From: DASYQV01 sp036005125
GTDB lineage: Bacteria; Acidobacteriota; Vicinamibacteria; Vicinamibacterales; UBA2999
Assembly (NCBI GenBank): GCA_036005125.1
Contig: DASYQV010000263.1
Span: 1-11,295, forward strand
Direction: 5' to 3'
Length of the DNA stretch: 11,295 nt
A model generated the notes under the pieces. That model had not been told where the DNA came from. It saw only the letters and a program-made list of their open reading frames with translations, and made no database searches. A program made the position numbers and the translations under genes. Shown one piece after another: positions 1 through 5,852 of this stretch. Position 1 is the first letter of the stretch. Every line of letters starts with the position of its first letter.

Positions 1-701
1 GACCGGCGCCGCGGCCGCGGAAACGGGATGTCGAGAATCTCACCGACGCGCGCAGCGGGGCCGTCGGTCATCAGGATGAGCCGGTCGGCCAGATACAGCG
101 CCTCGTCGATGTCGTGGGTGACCATCACGACAATCCGGCGGTCCTCCTCCCAGACCTGCAGGAGCGTGTTCTGCAGGTCGAACCGCGTCAGCGAATCGAG
201 CATCGAGAACGGCTCGTCGAGGAGCAGGAATCGGGGCTCCACGGCCAGCGCGCGGGCCATCGAGACGCACTGCTGCGTCCCCAGGGACAGCTCGTCCGGC
301 AGGTGATCGGCCGCATCGCCAATGCCCAGCAGCTGCAGGTAGCGCTCGACCAGGTCGGCGCGTTGGCCGCGCGTCTTCCCGGACTTCACCTGATCCACGG
401 CCAGTCGCACGTTCCGCCTTGCGCTGAGCCACGGCAGCAGGCTTGGTGTCTGAAACACGACGGCCCGTTCGGCTCCGGGGCCGTCGACCTCGGTCCCTTC
501 GATGATCACGCCGCCGAGCGTCGCGCGCTCGAGCCCCGCGATGATCGACAAAAGCGTGGACTTGCCGCAACCGGAATGGCCGAGGATGCACACGAATTCG
601 CCCTCGTAGATGCGCGCGCTCACGTTTTGAATCGCCGTGAACGGCCCGACGGGCGTCGGAAAGTTCTTCGTGATCGCGGAAAGCTCCAGCGGCGCGTACA
701 T
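1..701 (-). CDS. nrtD: Nitrate/nitrite ABC transporter ATP-binding protein, second ATPase (NrtD-like), 3' end cut by window edge
   Basis: This gene is open to the left edge; 233 residues are visible and the last few dozen are missing. It is an ABC ATPase that powers uptake of nitrate/nitrite on the cytoplasmic face. Visible motifs are Walker A GHSGCGKST (41-49), Q-loop VVFQTPSLLPW, Walker B LLLDEP (159-164), D-loop SMLDSLTR and switch histidine in THD (H196). The signature reads LSLGTQ (138-143) instead of LSGGQ, so its first glycine is lost. The ending DIPFPRPR is typical of NrtC/NrtD/SsuB-type ATPases. The start is the ATG at 701-699, which shares one base with the TGA of the upstream ATPase; GGAG lies 8 nt upstream, so translation is probably coupled. 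The symbol is assigned by order in the operon; NrtC versus NrtD cannot be told apart by eye. A 222-residue ORF in another frame of the same strand overlaps it but lacks every ABC motif. Confidence 0.9.
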   Translation of the reverse strand, partial: MYAPLELSAITKNFPTPVGPFTAIQNVSARIYEGEFVCILGHSGCGKSTLLSIIAGLERATLGGVIIEGTEVDGPGAERAVVFQTPSLLPWLSARRNVRLAVDQVKSGKTRGQRADLVERYLQLLGIGDAADHLPDELSLGTQQCVSMARALAVEPRFLLLDEPFSMLDSLTRFDLQNTLLQVWEEDRRIVVMVTHDIDEALYLADRLILMTDGPAARVGEILDIPFPRPRRR

Positions 702-1582
702 CACTCATTCTCCGCGGACACGGCCGGCGCCACCGCAGGGAACCTCGCGGCGTCGCTCAGGGGAGCAGACGTCGGGCGGGTCTCGCGTGTGAGACCTGCC
801 GACCGATGCACGCTGTCGGTCAGCGACTCCACGACGTACGCGCGGACGCGCTCGGCCTCCTCGTCGTGCAGCAACTGCGAGACCGTGCGCGGCCTCGGCA
901 GCGCCACGTCCACGGCGTCCCCGAGCCTCGCCCGCGGGCCACGCGTCATCGGGACGATGCGGTCCGAGAGGAGAATCGCTTCCTCGACATTATTGGTAAT
1001 CATGATGGTGGTTACCTGACGTTCGCGCTCGGAGCACATCCGCGCGAGCTCCTGCTGCAGCGTGGCGCGCGTGAGGGCATCGAGCGCCCCGAAAGGCTCG
1101 TCGAGGAACAGCAATTCCGGCTCGATCGCAAACGCGCGCGCGATGGCCACGCGCTGACGCATGCCGCCCGACAACTGGCCCGGCCGACGGTTCATCGCGG
1201 TGGCAAGGCCGACCATCGAGAGATACCGCACGGCCTGCGACTTCTGCTCGTCGCGGCTCCGGCGGGGGAACGCGGCCTCGACGGCGAGGCGAACGTTCTC
1301 GAGCGCGGAGAACCAGGGCAGCAGCGAATAGTTCTGAAACACGATCGCCGCGTCCTTGCGCACGCCCCGGAGCGGCTCGCCGTCCACGATCACCTGTCCG
1401 GCGTCCGGCGCCACGAGGCCGGCGACGATGTTGAGGAACGTCGATTTCCCGCAGCCCATGCTGCCGACGACCGACACGAACTCGCCGCGCTCGACCGACA
1501 GCGTGACGTGATGGAGCACGGGCCTTGTGACGCCCGAGGATACGAACGTTTTCGAGATCCCTCTCACCTCGATGAATGCCAA
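701..1582 (-). CDS. nrtC: Nitrate/nitrite ABC transporter ATP-binding protein, first ATPase (NrtC-like)
   Basis: A complete 293-residue ABC ATPase, partner of the next gene in an NrtBCD-type importer. It shows Walker A GSMGCGKST (40-48), Q-loop VFQNYSLLPW, signature LSGGMRQ (137-143), Walker B LLFLDEP (157-163) and D-loop GALDALTR. The usual switch histidine (THD) is replaced by asparagine: the sequence reads ITNNVEE with N197. Some NrtC/D relatives, as I recall, carry ITND here, so this may be a family trait. The tail from about residue 235 is a low-complexity extension without the NrtA-like domain fused to cyanobacterial NrtC. The start is TTG at 1582-1580, chosen because a strong GGAGG sits 8 nt upstream and the frame begins directly with the ABC fold. 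It follows a 315-bp gap holding a fold-back element after nrtB. The symbol is by position only. Confidence 0.92.
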   Translation of the reverse strand: MAFIEVRGISKTFVSSGVTRPVLHHVTLSVERGEFVSVVGSMGCGKSTFLNIVAGLVAPDAGQVIVDGEPLRGVRKDAAIVFQNYSLLPWFSALENVRLAVEAAFPRRSRDEQKSQAVRYLSMVGLATAMNRRPGQLSGGMRQRVAIARAFAIEPELLFLDEPFGALDALTRATLQQELARMCSERERQVTTIMITNNVEEAILLSDRIVPMTRGPRARLGDAVDVALPRPRTVSQLLHDEEAERVRAYVVESLTDSVHRSAGLTRETRPTSAPLSDAARFPAVAPAVSAENE

Positions 1583-1590
1583 TTATTCGA

Positions 1591-1595
1591 CCTCC
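1591..1595 (-). promoter_or_regulatory. Ribosome binding site deciding the TTG start of the first ATPase
   Basis: GGAGG on the minus strand, 8 nt before TTG at 1582-1580. The same bases lie inside a four-codon reading frame (ATG GAG GTC GAA TAA, 1597-1583) whose stop abuts the TTG. That frame is probably incidental, but it removes the only nearby ATG as an alternative start. Confidence 0.7.
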
Positions 1596-1703
1596 ATGAA
1601 TCCCACGATTGAACTGTCACACTGATTCAACTTTCACGGATCACGCGGAGACCGCCGAGGCGCAGAGAAATCAGGTGATTCGATGCTGTCAGGCCGTTCG
1701 ACT

Positions 1704-1729
1704 GGTCGGCCTGCGAAAGCAGGCCGACC
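1704..1729. repeat. Side hairpin with 11-bp perfect stem and GAAA loop
   Basis: GGTCGGCCTGC, GAAA, GCAGGCCGACC: 11 perfect pairs closing a 4-nt loop. It lies on the left side of the larger fold-back and shares two bases with the core palindrome arm, so it would form as a branch or compete with the base of that stem. The loop is a GNRA tetraloop only if the plus strand is transcribed; the nrt transcript would carry TTTC. Confidence 0.75.
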
Positions 1730-1808
1730 GCGCAGGACACGAGAGCGCGGAAACAAACCGCGGTGAAGTGCTTGGCGGTTTGTTTCCGCGCTCTCGTGCC
1801 CTGCGCGG
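1728..1808. repeat. Core palindrome of the fold-back element, 34-bp arms with one mismatch
   Basis: Arms 1728-1761 and 1775-1808 are complementary except a1737/c1799, with an uninterrupted 24-bp block (1738-1761 against 1775-1798) and a 13-nt loop. In RNA this is a very stable hairpin and a possible double-strand RNase substrate. It has no following U-tract on the minus strand, so it is not a typical intrinsic terminator. Confidence 0.85.
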
Positions 1809-1896
1809 CGCCCCCGGCGGCCAGTCGAACGGGTTCTCTCTGCGTCTCGGCGCTCTCTGCGTTTTTCGAGGCAGTTGAATCAGTGAAACTCCTCGC

Positions 1897-2661
1897 TCAG
1901 ATCGCTCGCAACCTCGACTCGGCCAGGCCCATCAGGCGATCCAACGCGAAGCCGACCAGGCCGATCGTGAGAATCGCGAGCAGGATGTGCGAGTACACGA
2001 GGCTGTTGTATTCCTGCCAGAGAAAGCCACCAACGCCCGGCGTCCCAGTCAACATCTCGCTGGCGACGATGACGAGCCACGCGATCCCGAGGCTCAAACG
2101 GAAACCGGTGAACATGTAGGGGAGCGTGGCCGGAACCACGATCTTCACGAATGTCGTCGCGCGCGACAGCCGCAGCACCTTCGCCACGTTCCAGTAGTCC
2201 TGCGGAATCGACCGCACGCCCATCATCGTGTTGATCACGGTTGGCCACATCGAGCACACGGCGATGGCAAACTGCGCCGCGGGCTCCGACTTCTGAAACA
2301 GCACCAGGCCGAGCGGCAGCCACGCGAGCGGCGAAATCGGCCGCAGCACCTGCATCAGCGGATCGAACATGCGCTTGAGTACCTGCGACAGGCCGAGCAG
2401 GAATCCCAACGGCGCTCCGATCAGGATTCCAAGCGCAAATCCGCGAGCTACTCGCAGCAGGCTGTAATAGGCGAGCAAGCCGATTCCCTGGTCCATCTCG
2501 CCGCGCTTCTCGAACGGCTCCATCACATACACCCGGCTCTCGGCCCACGTCCGGCTCGGCGACGGCAGGTCGGGAACGGCATGGCTGGCGGCAGCCCACA
2601 CGAGCCCCGCCGCCAGCAGACCGACGCACGCCAGAAGCACGCTGGTTATTCGCTCTCGCAT
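1897..2661 (-). CDS. nrtB: Nitrate ABC transporter permease NrtB
   Basis: A 254-residue inner-membrane permease of the NrtB/SsuC/TauC branch. It has an N-terminal hydrophobic segment (about 7-27), a periplasmic stretch, then the BPD_transp_1 core from about residue 60 with five or so further membrane segments. The blocks RPISPLAWLPLGL (107-119), INTMMGVRSIPQDYWNVAKV (143-162) and the EAA-like loop that continues to LPYMFTGFR (180-188) match NrtB closely as I know the family. The EAA loop contacts the ATPases encoded downstream. The start is the ATG 12 nt after the nrtA stop; a GAGGAG that overlaps that stop serves as ribosome binding site, implying coupling to nrtA. The family is usually slightly longer at the N-terminus, so this is a compact member. 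Confidence 0.93.
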   Translation of the reverse strand: MRERITSVLLACVGLLAAGLVWAAASHAVPDLPSPSRTWAESRVYVMEPFEKRGEMDQGIGLLAYYSLLRVARGFALGILIGAPLGFLLGLSQVLKRMFDPLMQVLRPISPLAWLPLGLVLFQKSEPAAQFAIAVCSMWPTVINTMMGVRSIPQDYWNVAKVLRLSRATTFVKIVVPATLPYMFTGFRLSLGIAWLVIVASEMLTGTPGVGGFLWQEYNSLVYSHILLAILTIGLVGFALDRLMGLAESRLRAI

Positions 2662-2673
2662 ATCGTCTTCTCC

Positions 2674-3933
2674 TCACGCATTCGCAATGCTGTGGACCGG
2701 GAACGATCGTGCGTACTTCTCGGGGTCCTTGCCGTCGAAGACCGAACCATCCCACAGCGTGATCTTCTGCGCGGGCATGGCTTTGGGCGCCGCGCCGAGC
2801 TCCTTCATCGCCTCCATGTAGATGTCGGGCCGCATCACGCGCTTGACGATGCCCGGGTAGTCCGGGGTCTGCTTCGCGAGCCCCCAGCGGCGGAACTGCG
2901 AGAGATACCAGCTCGCGAACAGCGGGTCGGGATAGTTGCACCCGCGTTCCGAGAAGATCATGTAGTTCGGGTCCTGCTCCGTGCGGCCGTCGCCGTAGTC
3001 GTACCTGCCGAGCAGCCGGTCGGTGATGATCCCTGGCGGGCAGTTGATATACGTCGGCCTGGATACGATCTCCGCAAACTTCCTCCGGTTCTCCAGCTTG
3101 TCGAGCTCGACGCTGGCCAGGTGGAGCGCCTTGAGCACCGCCTTGACCGTCCTCGGGTTGCGCGCGGCGAACTCCTCGGTGAACGCGCAGACCTTCTCCG
3201 GGTGGTCCTTCCACATCTGCTGCGTGGTGATGACGGTGTATCCGATGCCGTCGGCAATCGCTCTGAGGTTCCACGGCTCGCCCACACAGAAGCCGTCCAT
3301 CTTGTCGACCTTCATGTTGGCGACCATCTGCGGTGGCGGAATCGTGATGAGCGACACGTCCCTGTCCGGGTTGATGCCGCCCGATGCGAGCCAGTAGCGG
3401 ATCCACATCGCGTGCGTCCCGGCCGGAAACGTCATGGCAAAGGTCAACGGATCGCCGGCTGCCCTGGCCTTGTCTGCCAGCGGCTTCACGTCGGTCGCGG
3501 TCTTGACGCCCGCCGCCTTCAGCTTCTTGTTGAGCGTGATCGCCTGCCCGTTCCGGTTGAGCAGCCACGGAATCACCATCGGCTTCACCGGCGATCCCGC
3601 TAGGCCCATCGTCGACGCGAGCGGCATGCCGATGAGCATGTGCGTGGCCTGGTTCTCGCCAATGGTCAGCTTGTCGCGAATGACCGCCCACGAGGCTTCC
3701 TTCGACACGACCGAATTGATGCCGAATTTCTTGAAGTAGCCCATCTCGTGCGCGATCACGATCGGGCTGCAGTCGGTGAGCGCGATCATCCCGAACCGCA
3801 TGTTCGGCGTTTCCGGCGAATCGTCCGCGTAGACGCCGCCACTCCATCCCGACGGAAGGCCAGCCATTAGGCCCGCGGCGACACTGGCGCCGCCCGCCCG
3901 TCTGATGAAGGTTCGTCGCGAAATCTGTGTCAT
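2674..3933 (-). CDS. nrtA: Nitrate/nitrite-binding periplasmic protein NrtA, Tat-exported
   Basis: A 419-residue substrate-binding protein of the NrtA/CmpA family that captures nitrate or nitrite in the periplasm and hands it to NrtB. The N-terminus carries a twin-arginine signal SRRTFI (5-10), a hydrophobic stretch and a likely cleavage after VYA (36). No lipobox is present, unlike cyanobacterial NrtA. Family hallmarks are GTHAMWIRYWLA (172-183), PPPQMVANMK (199-208) and FCVGEPWN (215-222). I chose the ATG at 3933 over one eight codons upstream (3957), because GGAGAGG lies just before it and it starts one base after the porin stop. The upstream start would overlap the porin by 23 nt and has no good ribosome binding site. 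It is the first ABC component after the porin. Bicarbonate (CmpA) as substrate is possible in the family, but the nasA-nirB neighbours favour nitrate. Confidence 0.93.
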   Translation of the reverse strand: MTQISRRTFIRRAGGASVAAGLMAGLPSGWSGGVYADDSPETPNMRFGMIALTDCSPIVIAHEMGYFKKFGINSVVSKEASWAVIRDKLTIGENQATHMLIGMPLASTMGLAGSPVKPMVIPWLLNRNGQAITLNKKLKAAGVKTATDVKPLADKARAAGDPLTFAMTFPAGTHAMWIRYWLASGGINPDRDVSLITIPPPQMVANMKVDKMDGFCVGEPWNLRAIADGIGYTVITTQQMWKDHPEKVCAFTEEFAARNPRTVKAVLKALHLASVELDKLENRRKFAEIVSRPTYINCPPGIITDRLLGRYDYGDGRTEQDPNYMIFSERGCNYPDPLFASWYLSQFRRWGLAKQTPDYPGIVKRVMRPDIYMEAMKELGAAPKAMPAQKITLWDGSVFDGKDPEKYARSFPVHSIANA

Positions 3934-3934
3934 C

Positions 3935-5332
3935 TCACCTCTCCGCGAGGAAGACATACGTCACCATCACGTACGGGGCGCTGTAGTGCCCGCCTGGCGT
4001 CGCCTGTTTCAGAAAAGCGCCGGGGACCACATACGCGTAGCCGCCGGCTACCTGCACCTGCGGCGAGACGCTGAGCACTGCCTGCGCGTCCACCTCCTGC
4101 CCCACGTGAGTGCTGGCCGCCCCTCCTGGCACGCGTGCGAGAGCGACGCCGCCGGCGTTGTAGAGCGCATCATGCCGATCGGCCAGCCACCACGAGTGGT
4201 AGCTGCCGCTGACGACGAATCCCTTCCTCGCAAGAACCTCGGTGCCCGCGCGCACGTGATGGAGGTTCCTCCATCCCACCTGATCGGACAGTCCGTACTT
4301 GTCGTGGCCCGTCGGATACAGCTGATCGAAGGTTCCACGCGTGCCGTCGGCAGGATTCTTGTCGCCTGACGCGAAGTTGTATTCGCCAAGGGCGCGGAGG
4401 GCACGTCTGGCGTGCAGCGTCCTGCTCATCTGCCAGTGTCCGGCCCAGGCCCGCACGTCATCGGGTCCGAGCGAGCCGGTCTGCGCCGCCATCTCGATGT
4501 TGTAGTCGAGAGCCGCCGGCAGCGCCCCGACCCACCGCGCGCCGAGGGTCACCTGCCGCAGGTCTCCGATGGTTCCGGCTTCCGAGAGCAGGTTCCGGCC
4601 GATCCGGTAGAACACGAATGGCTCGAGCGTGCTCTTCGGAACGAGCGCGGTCGTGGAGCCGTACGCGCCGTAGAACTGGCTCGATTCGAACGAGCTTTTG
4701 TTGAACGCGTGGTTGGCGACCGTGACGACCGACAGGGCGAACCCGTCCACGGTGAGCTTCGGGCCGCGGAGCATCACGCGTGTGCCGTCAAAGCTGCGCG
4801 GGGTGTTCACCCAGCCCAGGTGTCCGATCAGACGTTGATCGCCGAACACGAGCTCCTGCCGCCCCGCACGCAAGGTGACCGGCGACTTCGCGCTGCCGAT
4901 GTCGGCGTGAGCGAGGCGCAGGTCGAATTCGTCACGGAACGGCGCCCCCGTCGGGCCGACGTGCTTGTCTCCGACCCTGGCGTCCTGCCCCTGCACGGTG
5001 ATGCCGACCATGGGGCTCGGTCGCACGGTCGCCTCCAGCCGGAACCGCGTGAGCCAGTACGTGTCATCGCGGCCGGGTGCGAAGCCGAGGCCGTCGAAGC
5101 CTTCGAACCGTTCGCGGAACTCTCCGCGCACGTGGAGCCATTCCGGAAGGACGTCGTTCAGACGGTTCGGCATCGGCGCCTTCGCCGAAGTGGGCTGAGG
5201 CTGCGCTGACGGCGCGGATGTCGATGTTGACGTCTGTTGTGCGAATGCAGGCGCGGGAACGCTCGCGAGGGTCGCCCACAGCACGAGCTCACGAAAGGGG
5301 ATCTGCGACAGGTCGCGACGGTCGAAACGCAT
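3935..5332 (-). CDS. Outer-membrane porin, alginate-export family, at head of the nitrate uptake operon
   Basis: A 465-residue protein with a predicted signal peptide (cleavage near AFA/QQ, residue 31), a Ser/Thr/Pro/Gln-rich linker (about 32-55) and then alternating beta-strand sequence to the C-terminus. The block GRQELVFGDQR (157-167) followed by NTPRSFDGTR (176-185) is characteristic of the alginate-export beta-barrel domain. The presumed role is passage of nitrate or other small anions across the outer membrane; the family name comes from AlgE, and no alginate genes are nearby. The start ATG follows AAGGAG at 4 nt. The signal peptide has an unusually long n-region containing two acidic residues. 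The stop lies one base before the nrtA start, so the two are almost certainly cotranscribed and coupled. Substrate specificity is inferred from context only. Confidence 0.87.
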   Translation of the reverse strand: MRFDRRDLSQIPFRELVLWATLASVPAPAFAQQTSTSTSAPSAQPQPTSAKAPMPNRLNDVLPEWLHVRGEFRERFEGFDGLGFAPGRDDTYWLTRFRLEATVRPSPMVGITVQGQDARVGDKHVGPTGAPFRDEFDLRLAHADIGSAKSPVTLRAGRQELVFGDQRLIGHLGWVNTPRSFDGTRVMLRGPKLTVDGFALSVVTVANHAFNKSSFESSQFYGAYGSTTALVPKSTLEPFVFYRIGRNLLSEAGTIGDLRQVTLGARWVGALPAALDYNIEMAAQTGSLGPDDVRAWAGHWQMSRTLHARRALRALGEYNFASGDKNPADGTRGTFDQLYPTGHDKYGLSDQVGWRNLHHVRAGTEVLARKGFVVSGSYHSWWLADRHDALYNAGGVALARVPGGAASTHVGQEVDAQAVLSVSPQVQVAGGYAYVVPGAFLKQATPGGHYSAPYVMVTYVFLAER

Positions 5333-5365
5333 GGTACTCCTTGGTATTCGTCAACGCATACGTAG

Positions 5366-5409
5366 GCCGGGTCTTCAGACCCGGCACACGCCGCATCTAA
5401 AGATGCGGC
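5366..5409. repeat. Tandem double hairpin (REP-like)
   Basis: Two perfect 9-bp stems with 2-nt loops lie 4 nt apart: GCCGGGTCT-TC-AGACCCGGC (5366-5385) and GCCGCATCT-AA-AGATGCGGC (5390-5409). The heptamer GCATACG flanks the pair directly (5356-5362, 5408-5414). I recall very similar paired motifs scattered between genes in Acidobacteriota, but cannot check it. It would lie in the porin leader if transcription starts further right. Confidence 0.75.
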
Positions 5410-5840
5410 ATACGCAAGACTCTTGAGAGGCGTCGCGGCCTGTCGTGCCGCAGGTGAGCAAGGTACGTTCCCGGTGCGGTGTGCTCCGCGAATGCTCGCA
5501 ATTTGCTTGACGTGTGACGAGTTCCTCTCTGAGCGCGGTTGAGTTTCCATGCCGCGTCATCGACAACAATGTCGAGAACGACGAATCTTCACCGACAACT
5601 TCGTTCATCGTGAGCGAACGCTCGCAACGCGACGAACACAAATGTCGTGCGCGCTTCGTTGAACGACACGATCGAGCATTGCGCCACGCGATCGAAATGT
5701 GTACGCTCGTGAGCGTCTCTTCTCGCGGCGCGCGCCCATTCCCCGTTGCAATGGGCGGATTCGCACGCCGCACTTCCTCGTTCATCAGCGCTCCATGACG
5801 AGCCGCGATGCCCGGTCGCATCGGGATCGGTGTTTGCTCT
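5410..5840. other. Divergent intergenic control region, no convincing gene
   Basis: Together with the double hairpin this stretch separates the two divergent operons. It is visibly richer in A and T than the flanking genes and full of short dyads built from CGAAC/GTTCG and CGACGAA words. Clear ones are GAGCG-AA-CGCTC (5612-5623), ACGCTC-GT-GAGCGT (5703-5716) and CGCCCATT/AATGGGCG (5733-5740, 5750-5757). CGATCGA recurs at exactly 20 bp (5669 and 5689) and TCGTTCATC recurs at 5601 and 5778. Open frames cross it on both strands but have no ribosome binding site and no protein-like pattern. No clear sigma-70 or sigma-54 promoter was found by eye. Confidence 0.55.
5560..5575. promoter_or_regulatory. 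Operator-like 16-bp dyad
   Basis: TCGACA-ACAA-TGTCGA: perfect 6-bp half sites with a 4-bp spacer, between the divergent operons. The size and symmetry fit a dimeric transcription factor. I do not recognise the regulator, and the region is dyad-rich, so chance is possible. Confidence 0.35.
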
Positions 5841-5848
5841 AGAAGGAG
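5841..5848 (+). promoter_or_regulatory. Ribosome binding site fixing the start of the iron-sulphur/anchor fusion
   Basis: AGAAGGAG lies 4 nt before the ATG at 5853. It selects this start over the in-frame ATG at 5808, which has no such site before it. Confidence 0.75.
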
Positions 5849-5852
5849 CGCG

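Larger units (their letters stand above)
1620..1885. repeat. 266-bp fold-back element with 13-bp perfect terminal inverted repeats
   Basis: It fills most of the gap between nrtB and the first ATPase. The ends are perfect inverted copies of CACTGATTCAACT (1620-1632) and its complement (1873-1885). Inside them, 1644-1670 pairs with 1835-1861 at 23 of 27 positions, both spaced 11 nt from the terminal repeat. Next, 1694-1705 pairs perfectly with 1821-1832, and 1728-1761 pairs with 1775-1808 with one mismatch. The outer arms are rich in GCGCAGAGA / TCTCTGCG motifs, which recall the dispersed 'cacggagacacggagac' intergenic repeats of several environmental phyla (from memory). I see no transposase and no clear target-site duplication. 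Within the nrt transcript it would fold into one very long hairpin. A non-autonomous mobile or REP-like palindromic element is the best reading. Confidence 0.8.

Noticed and set aside
40..708. 222-residue open frame on the minus strand at the left edge
   Set aside because: Arg/Ala/Pro-rich and without motifs. A different frame of the same strand, open to the window edge, encodes a complete set of ABC ATPase motifs, so this is its shadow.
1728..1808. Intrinsic terminator after nrtB
   Set aside because: The stem is far longer than usual and no T-run follows in the direction of nrt transcription; the ATPases downstream are needed by the same transporter.
1609..1878. 89-residue plus-strand frame through the fold-back element
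   Set aside because: It merely reads through the palindrome; no ribosome binding site and no protein-like pattern.
1987..3603. 538-residue plus-strand open frame opposite nrtA/nrtB
   Set aside because: Antisense to two well-supported genes and rich in His/Arg/Asp runs as expected for a reverse-strand shadow.
1880..3847. 655-residue minus-strand open frame across nrtA and nrtB
   Set aside because: Out of frame with the recognisable NrtA and NrtB proteins, low complexity (RRxRD patterns) typical of high-GC shadow frames.
5601..5640. Possible glutamine (glnA-type) riboswitch, because of TCGTTCATC
   Set aside because: Only the opening words resemble the motif; the conserved second strand around GGAAGTAGG is absent, and the same words occur again at 5778 without it.
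5514..5798. 94-residue plus-strand frame in the divergent spacer
   Set aside because: GTG start without a ribosome binding site; it covers several dyads and resembles no protein I know. A coding role is not excluded but unsupported.
5410..5850. Molybdenum-cofactor riboswitch ahead of the molybdoenzyme operon
   Set aside because: I could not find the conserved helices of that motif by eye; a covariance search would settle it.
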